NCBI GenBank assembly: GCA_047602475.1
Contig: JASGHE010000006.1
Span: 620,001-684,000 of the forward strand
Length of the DNA stretch: 64,000 nucleotides
DNA from: JAEUIE01 sp047602475
GTDB lineage: Bacteria; Planctomycetota; Planctomycetia; Gemmatales; HRBIN36
Reading direction: 5' to 3'
Shown here piece after piece: positions 43,473-51,528 of the stretch. Position 1 is the first letter of the stretch; each line of letters opens with the position of its first letter. The notes under the pieces are model-generated. The model searched no databases. It had not been told where the DNA came from and was given only the letters and a program-made list of their open reading frames with translations. The translations under genes and the position numbers were made by a program.

Positions 43473-43595
43473 CTAAGACAAGTGCGGCATGATCATGGCA
43501 ATGATCAGCATTGCGTAGATGATGATCGAGAACCAGAATGAGAACTTCGCCAGGGCTATGCCCGCTTCTGATCGGCTGAGAGTGTGACCGTACAT
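43473..43595 (-). CDS. Tiny 40-residue membrane protein
   Basis: MYGHTLSRSEAGIALAKFSF then a hydrophobic helix (WFSIIIYAMLIIAMIMP). It has a strong ribosome binding site (GGGAGAGAG). Twelve bases separate its stop from the start of the 43460 gene. The function is unknown. Confidence 0.5.
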   Translation of the reverse strand: MYGHTLSRSEAGIALAKFSFWFSIIIYAMLIIAMIMPHLS

Positions 43596-43659
43596 GATGA
43601 CTCTCTCTCCCTTTTAACTATGTGGCCCGTACTCGTGAAGCACCACCATGCCTTATGCG

Positions 43660-43752
43660 TTACAACGCACCGCCGACAGCCACGAGCCACACAAACCACA
43701 TCGCCAGCTTTTCTATGAACCGGAATTCATCGAAAGGTTTCTGTTCTAACAT
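43660..43752 (-). CDS. Tiny 30-residue membrane protein
   Basis: MLEQKPFDEFRFIEKLAMWF then VWLVAVGGAL. It is very short, so the call depends on its position in a row of like-oriented single-helix frames and on similarity to the 43460 protein (FIE(K/R)..MW). It is the least certain of the three. Confidence 0.35.
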   Translation of the reverse strand: MLEQKPFDEFRFIEKLAMWFVWLVAVGGAL

Positions 43753-44450
43753 GGTTTGGCCCATCTTCTAACAAAGAATGAATTGCATTCGTTGTGCCTA
43801 AAGCTTGCGAAAACAGGTGCATGCATCGAAAACCGTGTTCATGAAGGTAGGACAGGTGGGCAGGAATAGAATTTAGACAGGTCGGGTTAAACGCTCGACC
43901 ACGGACCGAGACCCAACACGCTCGGTCAACAAAGGGGCCTGACAGTGACCATCGCGACAATGGTGGGTACTGCCAGGCCTGATTGCTTTATGGGCTGCAT
44001 GGGAAGTCGAATATGGAAGAACCCGCCCGAAAAGCCGTGAACCAAATGCCGGGTCTGGTTGCTCTGGAGTTCGGAAGGACATGGATGCCAGCTTTATCAC
44101 GTCCGGTTCAGGCCAATCATTTTCACTTACCAGACAGCTTGGAGCGGCGCTAGGATTAAGTAAGGCCGGTGATTCACTCTTTATGGGTCGTCAACGACCA
44201 AGACTAAACATCGGCTCAGAGGGCTTGGCAGTTAGTCGTGGAATCTGTTAAGCCTGAAGGTTCTTTCGGTCTTCGTTTCCGCGATCGAAAGAGAGCAAGC
44301 CACCTAGCTCCTAGGTGGCTTGTTTCAATCCAGAAATATTACATTTGACTGTGCCATTAAGGCCGTTTGTGATCTCCACCCACCCACATAACCCACCCGC
44401 CTTGGCATCATATCTGCGTAGTTACTTCTTGAACTACAAGGAGGCTCATC
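43753..44450. other. About 700-base gene-free region with hairpins
   Basis: Two overlapping minus-strand frames here (43727-43960 and 43873-44100) look like chance ORFs. Near the right end are CTTTCG...CGAAAG (about 44268-44293) and the 12-bp perfect stem CAAGCCACCTAG (44296-44307)/CTAGGTGGCTTG (44311-44322) followed by TTTC. This looks like a terminator with no upstream gene, so an unannotated small RNA may end here. Confidence 0.5.
44296..44326 (+). terminator. Orphan intrinsic-terminator-like hairpin
   Basis: A perfect 12-bp stem with loop CTC, followed on the plus strand by TTTCAATCC. No plus-strand gene ends within 3 kb upstream. Confidence 0.55.
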
Positions 44451-44738
44451 ATGCAAACGCTAACCAGCCGGGTGCTGAATGAATATGAACTCAACCGAGC
44501 ACATTGGGCTATTCTGTCTACAGCAGGATATTACCTCCCGGTCTCGCCTTCGCTATTAATTGCGCAAATCCAGTCACATCCAGACGAGGACTTCTCGCAC
44601 GAGGAGATAGGCAAGGCTCTACACGACTGCATTAATGCCGGGCTTCTTGTTTATGCTCAAGATGGGGTTGTATTGTCAGATCGTGGCAATCATCTGAAAG
44701 ACCAGATCAACAGCGAGCTGATGGAAACAGTCGAGTAA
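44451..44738 (+). CDS. Hypothetical 95-residue protein, possible winged-helix
   Basis: MQTLTSRVLNEYELNRAHWA, then a stretch like a helix-turn-helix (SHEEIGKALHDCINAGLLVY), and a strand-rich DGVVLSDRGNHLKD. This resembles a small winged-helix regulator or PadR-like domain, at low confidence. A strong AAGGAGG lies 7 bases upstream. Confidence 0.65.
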   Translation: MQTLTSRVLNEYELNRAHWAILSTAGYYLPVSPSLLIAQIQSHPDEDFSHEEIGKALHDCINAGLLVYAQDGVVLSDRGNHLKDQINSELMETVE

Positions 44739-44808
44739 TCTAAGCAAAAGGCTCTCGACAAGGTGCTGAAGCTTTGTCTGTGCGAGTTGGTAAACTGAGG
44801 CTCGAACC

Positions 44809-45072
44809 ATGAATCGGATCATCAAAAAATTATGCAACCGACAAGACCTTCTCAGAATCAACCCTTGCATCGGCAAAACGGTTAAGCTTGACGGATCAGC
44901 CGCTCGGATACTCGGTGGGCAGGAGGTCATTCCTTCGCCGGTGCCCTGGGAGTGCTCGTGTGTGGTATCGGTCGAGCTTCTTGAACGTCTTCCGGACGAG
45001 TGGGTGGAACCTAGTGAAGAGTGCGGGGAATTGGTCAAGCGAATCTTCGGCACCGTAATATTGAATCGCTAA
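44809..45072 (+). CDS. Hypothetical 87-residue protein
   Basis: Not recognised. MNRIIKKLCNRQDLLRINPC then a polar sequence with three further cysteines (WECSCVVS, EECGEL). The ribosome binding site is weak. It follows the 44451 gene by 70 bases on the same strand. Confidence 0.45.
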   Translation: MNRIIKKLCNRQDLLRINPCIGKTVKLDGSAARILGGQEVIPSPVPWECSCVVSVELLERLPDEWVEPSEECGELVKRIFGTVILNR

Positions 45073-45121
45073 ACCGCTGTTCAGGTTGCCGAGCCAGCCT
45101 CATGTTTCGTTGCCTACTGTC

Positions 45122-45325
45122 CTAAATGAGGTGGAAGTTAACGGGATTCTTGGCATCCCAAATCAAAGCATAAGGCCATGCCGGCCACATAACAAATGAG
45201 GCCAGCAGGTAGCCCAGAGATTTCTCGATTGGACGTGGGCTGAAACAGAGCATAGTAAACGTGATTGCGGCACTGATTATCCCGCAGATGATGTAGGTGT
45301 ACAGGAAAATGGTGGCGATTTGCAT
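45122..45325 (-). CDS. Hypothetical 67-residue membrane protein
   Basis: Two hydrophobic segments (TIFLYTYIICGIISAAITFT; LGYLLASFVMWPAWPYALI) and an AGGAG upstream of the ATG at 45325. No family is recognised. It is probably an inner-membrane protein. Confidence 0.6.
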   Translation of the reverse strand: MQIATIFLYTYIICGIISAAITFTMLCFSPRPIEKSLGYLLASFVMWPAWPYALIWDAKNPVNFHLI

Positions 45326-45441
45326 GGCAGAAACTCCTAGAACTAGGGGATGTAGTTGCAGGTGTCATGCCATGACATAGTGTTTAAGTGCGTCTGCGAT
45401 CCCGTCCTCTCACCATCTCGGCTAATGGACCTGGAGGCGCT

Positions 45442-45717
45442 ATGGAACCTAAACGCTTTGAACTCGAATGTCAGGTTTGTGGCACAACGATGATGTCGTC
45501 TAACCCCAAAGAGCAATGCCAGGTATGTGGTGGGGAAATGATCGTTGCACCGTTTTTTAGTGTTCAACAAACGATGACATTTGGCCCGAAAGACAATACG
45601 GCCCGACACACTTGGATCGCCTTGCTGGCCCTGTTGCTTATCGGGATGGTTGCCACTGGAGTAATTGTGCTTACTAAAGAACAAAAGACACCGCAAGGAA
45701 CAAAGAAAGCAAAGTGA
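45442..45717 (+). CDS. Zinc-ribbon membrane protein, 91 residues
   Basis: Starts MEPKRFELECQVCGTTMMSS with a second CQVCG, so two CxxC knuckles form a zinc ribbon. A single transmembrane helix follows (WIALLALLLIGMVATGVIVL) with a short basic tail. GGAGG lies 6 bases before 45442, so the longer frame from 45388 is not used. The role is unknown. Confidence 0.7.
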   Translation: MEPKRFELECQVCGTTMMSSNPKEQCQVCGGEMIVAPFFSVQQTMTFGPKDNTARHTWIALLALLLIGMVATGVIVLTKEQKTPQGTKKAK

Positions 45718-45726
45718 GTAACACTA

Positions 45727-45852
45727 ATGTCCAACGAATCCTGCCCAGTTTGCGGTAATAAGCCAGGCGATCCCGAAGGCAAGCCTGTACCCTGTCGTCG
45801 TTGCGAGATGATGGAGTCCTGGGCCATTCCTCGCCGTTCAAGAACGGCATAG
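45727..45852 (+). CDS. Tiny 41-residue zinc-finger protein
   Basis: MSNESCPVCGNKPGDPEGKP then VPCRRCEMMESW. The CxxC...CxxC pair could bind one zinc. It starts 9 bases after the previous zinc-ribbon gene and is probably co-transcribed. No obvious Shine-Dalgarno sequence. Confidence 0.55.
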   Translation: MSNESCPVCGNKPGDPEGKPVPCRRCEMMESWAIPRRSRTA

Positions 45853-45941
45853 AGAAAGATCTGAGGCAAGGGGGCGAGAATGGTGTAGTTGGGGAAACAA
45901 CTTAGTTTGGTTGCGGTGGTCTACACAGTCTCGTCCAAACA

Positions 45942-46856
45942 CTATCCAGGAGCAAATGGCATCATGGGCTTCGGCATCTCGTTGAGGATGTCCTTGACTA
46001 CTGTTTGATACTCATGGGAATAAGGAATAAACTTGCTGATCCGCCAGAAATTAAGAATCTGCCTGGTGAACGGTCGAGTATGCGCAGTGCAAAGCACGTC
46101 ACTGACCAATTTGAGGTCAGCTGCAGCCCATGCTTGAGGGTGATAGAGAACTGCAGACGTAGGAAAAGAGTCTGACTCATCAATCACTTTCAACTTCTTT
46201 GCTCTGCCTGGTTTGCGCTCTTGATACACTTTCCAGGACTCTGAATCGACAAGTATCCCAGACGCTTTCTTGTCCACTACCGTTTCAATACCCTCATCCG
46301 TGTCATTCGTGAGGAGTATGCGGCTAAAGTAGTTCTTTGGTTCTACTCCCTGTTCAAGTATCTCTTGTTGCAAATACAGTAACGGGAAATGTTGTAATCG
46401 CTTGGGCAAGACGATGCTCTGCCCTTTGAGGTGCGAAAAGGATTCCGCTTTGCTCTCAGTAGGCACTACGATGCATGCCTTAAGTCTAATATCAGAGGTA
46501 AACGCAGTCACTAAAGGTACGAGTTCTGGGAAGCTTGAACTAATCCATGCATACTCAATGCCCGTCATGATCGCCAAGTGAATGTCATGTTTTTGTAACC
46601 GCCCTCCTAAGACCATTGGCCCACCGAATTGAAATGTAGGCTTGGGCTTGCCTGGAATTGCGAAGACATCTGCCATTGCTTGAACCACAATGTTTGCAAC
46701 CTCTGTTTTCATTTGTCCATGCATTACAAAATCTGCTATGCCTATTTCAAATAAGGGGGCCTTTCCTTGTGCTGATCCGAGCAAGTTAAGAAAGGGAGTA
46801 GCTGCCAGGAAGCTCATGAAGGTTCGTCGAGTCAACAAGCTCATCTCCTTCGTCAT
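45942..46856 (-). CDS. PhnD-like phosphate/phosphonate ABC substrate-binding protein
   Basis: A 304-residue periplasmic binding protein with a twin-arginine-like signal (LLTRRTFMSFLAATPFLNLL). It has the PhnD-like fold pattern: FGGPMVLGGRLQKHDIHLAI, SFSHLKGQSIVLPKRLQHF, and SGILVDSESWKVYQERKPG. No permease or ATPase gene is adjacent, so it may be an orphan sensor or binding protein. Confidence 0.8.
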   Translation of the reverse strand: MTKEMSLLTRRTFMSFLAATPFLNLLGSAQGKAPLFEIGIADFVMHGQMKTEVANIVVQAMADVFAIPGKPKPTFQFGGPMVLGGRLQKHDIHLAIMTGIEYAWISSSFPELVPLVTAFTSDIRLKACIVVPTESKAESFSHLKGQSIVLPKRLQHFPLLYLQQEILEQGVEPKNYFSRILLTNDTDEGIETVVDKKASGILVDSESWKVYQERKPGRAKKLKVIDESDSFPTSAVLYHPQAWAAADLKLVSDVLCTAHTRPFTRQILNFWRISKFIPYSHEYQTVVKDILNEMPKPMMPFAPG

Positions 46857-46940
46857 GCCAGAATACTCGTGTGGCTGAATTAGAAATCAGCTATTCTTAT
46901 GCCAAAGAGAGTTCAGACTTAGCGCGTGTCAATAAACGAA

Positions 46941-46976
46941 GCAAGCCACCGGAACTATTGGGTGGCTTGCTCGTTT
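46941..46976 (+). terminator. Orphan hairpin, third copy of the CAAGCCACC stem
   Basis: GCAAGCCACC (46941) pairs with GGTGGCTTGC (46961), with a 10-base loop, followed by TCGTTTT. No plus-strand gene ends within about 1 kb upstream; the divergent PhnD-like gene starts at 46856. Confidence 0.5.
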
Positions 46977-47069
46977 TCACCCCTAGTTAGGAGCCAGGAG
47001 CTACTGATTCATTTTGGGCGAAGACCAAGTGACAGACTTGGGTTATTCTCCCCCCGCAACTGCTTGGCG

Positions 47070-47237
47070 ATGACGTACACGGACGTAATTGATGCGATGG
47101 TCACAGAGCGGTTAAGCACCATATTTGAGAAGCATCTTGCCTGTAATAGCAATGTGAACAATATCGAGTTGAAGACCCAGCTTTTACATCTGGTCGATGA
47201 AGTGGCGCGAATCGAGTTCATGCAAAGAATCGCATGA
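47070..47237 (+). CDS. Hypothetical 55-residue protein
   Basis: MTYTDVIDAMVTERLSTIFE then a helical sequence ending VDEVARIEFMQRIA. The ORF continues to 46926 but that part runs through the hairpin and looks non-coding. There is no clear ribosome binding site. Unrecognised. Confidence 0.4.
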   Translation: MTYTDVIDAMVTERLSTIFEKHLACNSNVNNIELKTQLLHLVDEVARIEFMQRIA

Positions 47238-47336
47238 GAACCAGAATCCATCGGGAAATCTTGAGATCAACCTTTACAGGTACAGCAGTTGCTAGGTAGT
47301 CAAAGGGTACGGTTGACTTTGAAGCAAGGATAAGTC

Positions 47337-47696
47337 GTGCGAAAACCTTTAGATGCTTATGTGGAATTACCTGGAGAAAGTCTGGCATCGCAAGCCATGA
47401 AGGCTTTGGCAGGCGAACTGATCAGGCTTCATAACTACTTATCTGAAAACGCAGCAAAAACTTGTTCTCTCCATACACTTCAGTTGCTCAGTGATGCTGC
47501 GGATGCTGCATACCTCGATAGGAAGACTTCCGTTGCAGGACTGTTGTCAGAACTCACTCGACCAGGTTTTCAAATGGCTTATGATGCTGCGATCAAGCTG
47601 AACCTTAACCTTGTAATTGAAGCCATCAAGGTAGCGGGTGGAAGTGAACTGCATGACATAACGGTAGGAGTAGCCGGTGGTGAGTTTTCTGGGTAA
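47337..47696 (+). CDS. Hypothetical 119-residue protein
   Basis: GTG start with AAGGATAA upstream. The sequence is alanine/leucine-rich helical (ESLASQAMKALAGELIRLHN; LSDAADAAYLDRKTSVAGLL). It has no membrane segment. Unrecognised, but composition and codon pattern look coding. Confidence 0.5.
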   Translation: MRKPLDAYVELPGESLASQAMKALAGELIRLHNYLSENAAKTCSLHTLQLLSDAADAAYLDRKTSVAGLLSELTRPGFQMAYDAAIKLNLNLVIEAIKVAGGSELHDITVGVAGGEFSG

Positions 47697-47748
47697 GTAC
47701 ATCGCTCATTCATAACTTCCCTACCTCTTTAAATCTGGAGAGCCAATC

Positions 47749-47982
47749 ATGCCTAAATGCTACACTTGCGGGAACGACTACGACAAGTCATTCATGATCA
47801 TCAAAGAAGACAAGGAATACATCTTTGATTCCTTCGAATGTGCGATCCATGCTCTCTCCCCGCCCTGCAAGCATTGTGGTTGCCGGGTGATTGGTCATGG
47901 TGTTGAGAAAGATAATTCCATCTACTGCTGTGCAAATTGCGCAACAATGGCTGGCGATGATGGTTTGAAAGATCGAGCATGA
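47749..47982 (+). CDS. Cysteine-rich metal-binding protein, metallothionein-like tail
   Basis: A 77-residue protein with paired cysteines: CYTCGN, then FECAIH, CKHCGCR and YCCANCA, with histidines between. The second half (CKHCGCRVIGHGVEKDNS then IYCCANCA) resembles the C-terminal part of bacterial metallothioneins (SmtA-like, ...G.YYCS..CA). It may bind zinc or another metal. GGAG lies upstream. Confidence 0.72.
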   Translation: MPKCYTCGNDYDKSFMIIKEDKEYIFDSFECAIHALSPPCKHCGCRVIGHGVEKDNSIYCCANCATMAGDDGLKDRA

Positions 47983-48012
47983 TCTACGAATCGTTATGGG
48001 GAAAGTTACCCT

Positions 48013-48207
48013 ATGGTCTACATAGACGAAACCGACTGGCTGGACATCATCACCAACAAGGCCACTGATCTCGTCGCCGCAGAGCACATTATCGCTCTGG
48101 CAAAACTTCGGACCCTGGTCGTCACGGGGGTCAATGGTTGGGAGTATCTGCCTGAATTGGATGATGATAGCGTGTGGCGAAAGGTACCCTACGTCCGGAA
48201 TATCTAA
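48013..48207 (+). CDS. Hypothetical 64-residue protein
   Basis: MVYIDETDWLDIITNKATDL ... ELDDDSVWRKVPYVRNI. Small and acidic, with no family recognised. A GGGGAAAG sits upstream. It lies 30 bases after the metal-binding protein gene. Confidence 0.45.
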   Translation: MVYIDETDWLDIITNKATDLVAAEHIIALAKLRTLVVTGVNGWEYLPELDDDSVWRKVPYVRNI

Positions 48208-48379
48208 GAGTTGTATCTCAGCTACGCACATATCGGGAATGGATTTGATTAGCGGCTTCCGAAAAGAAAAATTGATCAGTCTTGAAATTGGCAGCACCTC
48301 GAATGAGAGAGTTTGGCACACCATGTGAAGGCTAACGAAGAGTGGAACTGTTTTCTTACTCTTCTAGGAGTTGAATACC

Positions 48380-48910
48380 ATGGCACAAAGCAAACCCAAA
48401 ATGATCACGAGCGTCTTTCGGGATCGATACGACGCTATCGAAACTTATGATTGGCTGCGAGTTCTGGGGTACACACCCGATCAGATCAGTGTGTTGATGT
48501 CAGATCAGACCAGAAGCTACTACGCCAATGAAGTGAAAGAAGGAAAAATCGAACGTGGCTCGAAGCTGGCGGAAGGAGCCGCGACGGGTGGTGCCCTGGG
48601 TACAGCTATTGGAGCCGGCTTGGCAGCGTTTGCTGCCATCGGCACGAGTTTAGTTTTGCCTGGTCTGGGCTTAGTCATTGCCGGACCTATTGCGGCGGCT
48701 TTTGCTGGTGGCGGTGCCGGCGCTGTGGCAGGCGGGCTCATTGGCGGCCTGGTAGGGTATGGCATTCCTGAGTCGAACGCCAAAGCCTATGAAGAAGCTC
48801 TTCGTGAGGGTGGAGTTGCAGTGGGCGTGGTACCACGCAACAGTGAAGAAGCTTCTCTCATCAGGAAAGAATTTGAAAAACGCCGTGGTGACAACATCAT
48901 CACAGCTTAA
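48380..48910 (+). CDS. General-stress-type glycine-zipper membrane protein
   Basis: A 176-residue protein. The N-terminal part (KMITSVFRDRYDAIETYDWL) has the general-stress-protein-17M-like ferredoxin-like domain. The centre is a long alanine/glycine zipper (about 85-130: GAGLAAFAAIG, GPIAAAFAGGGAGAVAGGLI) that may insert in a membrane. The C-terminus repeats the first domain style (SNAKAYEEALREGGVAVGVV). The start is the ATG at 48380. Confidence 0.8.
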   Translation: MAQSKPKMITSVFRDRYDAIETYDWLRVLGYTPDQISVLMSDQTRSYYANEVKEGKIERGSKLAEGAATGGALGTAIGAGLAAFAAIGTSLVLPGLGLVIAGPIAAAFAGGGAGAVAGGLIGGLVGYGIPESNAKAYEEALREGGVAVGVVPRNSEEASLIRKEFEKRRGDNIITA

Positions 48911-48925
48911 GTACTGTGCATCTCC

Positions 48926-48957
48926 AGGTTTGACACTGGCGTCAAACCTTTTTTTCC
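48926..48957 (+). terminator. Intrinsic terminator after stress protein gene
   Basis: AGGTTTGAC pairs with GTCAAACCT (48941-48949), followed by a run of T from 48950. A classical Rho-independent terminator. Confidence 0.88.
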
Positions 48958-48984
48958 TTTTCCAACTACTTCGGAGTCTTCACA

Positions 48985-49752
48985 ATGAAGCTTTCTCTTA
49001 TTCACGTTGTCCAATCATACGTTCTGGTCTGTTGTCTCCTGAACGGCACTTGGCTTTTTGCTCAGGAAGACAAGTCCAAGCATCCTGACTACCGCCCTGG
49101 AGAGGGGGATAGCATTTCTTCCGCCGGCATTATCACTCCTCAAGAAAATGATCGTCGTATTGTCAAATGGTTAATGATTGATGTTCGAGGCGTGCTCGAA
49201 TGCAGTAAGGATGCCCAAGCTCAAACGAAGAACGAGAACGTCAAGCAGTTTGCTCAGACGATGGTGACTGAGCATCATTCATGCCTCGATCAGATGGAGA
49301 ATTACCGCAAAGAACGAGGTAAAACGACGAATGATCCCGGGCAAACCGGCAATCCGCCTGTAGCTCGAGCAGAGAATGTTCAAGTAGATCCCAAGAAGTC
49401 GGGAATTCTTGTGAAGGATGAGGCAGGTCGCCAACGAGATGGCAAGATGATGTATCACGCCACCGACTTCGTTCAAGTTAAGGAGGACATCTGTAATCAG
49501 ATGAAAGCCAAGATGTCCAAGGAAATGAAAGCGTTGCCTGCTTCGGAGTTCGATCGTGCTTACATGATGCACATGGTTGCCAGTCATGAAATGCTGCTGG
49601 CCTCCTGCAAATCGGTTCGTAAGACCGCATCCAAGGATTTGCAAGCGATGTTGGATCAGAACATTGATAAGCTCACTGCACATTTGAAGCAGGCTCAGAC
49701 GCTTTGCGATCAGGTTTGTGGCAAAACGACTACAGGAAAACTCAGCAAGTAA
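48985..49752 (+). CDS. DUF4142 secreted protein
   Basis: A 255-residue protein with signal peptide (MKLSLIHVVQSYVLVCCLL...FA) and a DUF4142 ferritin-like helical domain: VRGVLECSKDAQAQTKNENV, QTMVTEHHSCLDQMENYR and MVASHEMLLASCKSVRK carry the conserved histidines. It is longer than the paralogue at 20554 through an insert around residues 115-165. The periplasmic role is unknown. Confidence 0.82.
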   Translation: MKLSLIHVVQSYVLVCCLLNGTWLFAQEDKSKHPDYRPGEGDSISSAGIITPQENDRRIVKWLMIDVRGVLECSKDAQAQTKNENVKQFAQTMVTEHHSCLDQMENYRKERGKTTNDPGQTGNPPVARAENVQVDPKKSGILVKDEAGRQRDGKMMYHATDFVQVKEDICNQMKAKMSKEMKALPASEFDRAYMMHMVASHEMLLASCKSVRKTASKDLQAMLDQNIDKLTAHLKQAQTLCDQVCGKTTTGKLSK

Positions 49753-49769
49753 GTGAGTTAATCCTTGAA

Positions 49770-49806
49770 GAGGGCGTTGGGAATAAAACCCAAGCCCTCT
49801 TTCTTT
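49770..49806 (+). terminator. Intrinsic terminator after DUF4142 gene
   Basis: GAGGGCGTTGGG pairs with CCCAA-GCCCTC, followed by TTTCTTT. It lies 18 bases past the stop. Confidence 0.88.
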
Positions 49807-49900
49807 ACTTGGCCTGCACATTACCTCACTATGGCATTGAGCTTGCATTAAGTAGTGATGTATTGATGTGACCAAATCGAATTCAAATAAGGAGAATCTC

Positions 49901-50518
49901 ATGCGATTCTTAGTGCTGATAGCTTTGTCGATCGGACTGCTTGCCCCAGATACTGCCTTTGCCCAACGAGGCGGTCGCGGAGGACATTACTCTGGCGGCG
50001 GCTGGTACGGCGGAGGCGGCTACGGGAATAACTGGTATGGAAATGGTTGGAATAGTGGCCGTTGGTATGGAAACTGGAACCGGGGCTATTACCCCTACTC
50101 AACTTTTGGATGGGGTGGCTATATCACGCCGGGGTACACTTATTACAATCCTGACTACTCAGGCTACATCTACAGCGATAGTTCTCCTCGCATTTCGAGC
50201 TACTACGATCCTCTCGTCAACAGTGCTATAGACAACTCTGTAGTATCTCCTAACAGAGCACGGCTTGACATACGTCTGACAAATCCTGATGCCATCGTGC
50301 TCATAGAAGGACAAAAGATGAGCCTGACCGGCGCTCAGCGAGTGTTCGTCTCACCCGACCTCGAACCGGGAAAGAGTTATACCTACACGATTACTGTGAA
50401 AGGAAACAATGAAGACCGAGGCGAAACTCGACAGGTGAATGTGCATGCAGGGAGCAATGAACGAGTGGATTTCACTCAGCCTCCCGTTCAGAAATTGCCT
50501 GACCCGCGATCCAATTAG
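49901..50518 (+). CDS. Secreted Gly/Tyr/Trp-rich TIGR03000 protein
   Basis: A 205-residue protein with signal peptide (MRFLVLIALSIGLLAPDTAFA), a Gly-Tyr-Trp-Asn-rich segment (GGGWYGGGGYGNNWYG), and the TIGR03000 domain (IRLTNPDAIVLIEGQKM ... VFVSPDLEPGKSYTYTI). It is a paralogue of the 29813 protein but has no cysteines in the glycine-rich part. AAGGAG precedes the ATG at 49901. Confidence 0.9.
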   Translation: MRFLVLIALSIGLLAPDTAFAQRGGRGGHYSGGGWYGGGGYGNNWYGNGWNSGRWYGNWNRGYYPYSTFGWGGYITPGYTYYNPDYSGYIYSDSSPRISSYYDPLVNSAIDNSVVSPNRARLDIRLTNPDAIVLIEGQKMSLTGAQRVFVSPDLEPGKSYTYTITVKGNNEDRGETRQVNVHAGSNERVDFTQPPVQKLPDPRSN

Positions 50519-50553
50519 TGAGCTGGACTGAACGCCAATCGAAGCAACTGTTT

Positions 50554-50590
50554 GAGGCCGGGGAGTTTCCCCGGTCTCTAGTATTTCTTG
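50554..50590 (+). terminator. Intrinsic terminator after TIGR03000 gene
   Basis: GAGGCCGGGG pairs with CCCCGGTCTC (one G-U pair), followed by TAGTATTTCTT. Confidence 0.75.
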
Positions 50591-50673
50591 TTGAATCAGT
50601 AATTGACAGGATCATGGCACATGACATGCATCTTGAACAGCCCATGCAGTTCCTTTTCTCTCTGGAGAAGCCC

Positions 50674-50934
50674 ATGCGATATTTATGTGTTGCGCTTTTC
50701 GCTGCCTGTTTTTTCACACCAGGCACCGCCAACGCTTGTCACCGACGACATGGCTGCTGTAGCCAGTCGAGTTGTTCCCAGGTCGTGTCGTACAATTGTG
50801 GAGGATGTGGAGGTCAAGTTTATTATCAGACTACTTCCATGAACCGTGATGGCAGACCCATGGGAAATGTTCAGTTAGCGCCCATGCCATCGACGGGGAG
50901 CACACCGAAGATGCCCGTTCCGCAAAACAAATAG
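50674..50934 (+). CDS. Small secreted cysteine-rich protein, 86 residues
   Basis: The signal peptide MRYLCVALFAACFFTPGTANA ends before CHRRHGCCSQSSCSQ, a start resembling the CHRRSCCGG of the 29813 protein. The rest is Gly/Met/Pro-rich. It could be a partner or cut-down relative of the TIGR03000 proteins, lacking the TIGR03000 domain itself. TGGAGA lies upstream. Confidence 0.65.
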   Translation: MRYLCVALFAACFFTPGTANACHRRHGCCSQSSCSQVVSYNCGGCGGQVYYQTTSMNRDGRPMGNVQLAPMPSTGSTPKMPVPQNK

Positions 50935-51177
50935 TCCTCCACTTGCTGCTGAAATACTCTTAGTCCTGATACTTGTTGTTGTGTCAGGACTTCAAGCTTT
51001 AGTGCATCTTGCCTTGAAGCTGAGCCTTTTGATTCCTGACACTGGGCAAGCAGTTCGCGCACCGGTTGGGCTTCATTACTTAAAGGGCTGAGATGCCTGT
51101 AAAGGACTAATCGGGCCTCGGCTGGCACAACGAATGCATGGCATTCTTCAGGACAAATGTTCTTATGGAGTCGTGTC

Positions 51178-51414
51178 ATGCCCTCGATCAAAGACCATAT
51201 GGATGTCATCGCGTCATGCGGCAAGAAAATCGGCCGTGTGGATCATGATGAAGGGGATGCTATCAAACTGACAAAGTCAGACAGCCCTGATGGCCAACAC
51301 CACTACATCCCAAAGAATTGGGTGGATCATGTAGATAGCCACGTTCATCTCTCCAGAAACTCAGAAGAGGCGATGAGGGAGTGGAAGCCGGATGCTCGAT
51401 CGTGTGGGTGTTAG
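51178..51414 (+). CDS. DUF2171-type protein
   Basis: A 78-residue protein with the PRC-barrel-like DUF2171 pattern: KDHMDVIASCGKKIGRVDHD, DAIKLTKSD and HHYIPKNWVDHVDSHVHLS. These are small cytoplasmic proteins often linked to stress; the function is unknown. The start is M at 51178; the frame to 51157 adds seven unsupported residues. Confidence 0.75.
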   Translation: MPSIKDHMDVIASCGKKIGRVDHDEGDAIKLTKSDSPDGQHHYIPKNWVDHVDSHVHLSRNSEEAMREWKPDARSCGC

Positions 51415-51528
51415 TCACCATTTATCAACGCCACTCAATCTTTGGGTGGCGTTGGCTATTACCTCAGACACGATCCATTGTGGCATGATCAATGCTTCCC
51501 TTTTGTTCTTTCAAGAGTGAGCGATCCC

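Noticed and set aside
43727..44100. 77- and 75-codon minus-strand frames
   Set aside because: No ribosome binding site and no hydrophobic or family pattern; they overlap each other in different frames.
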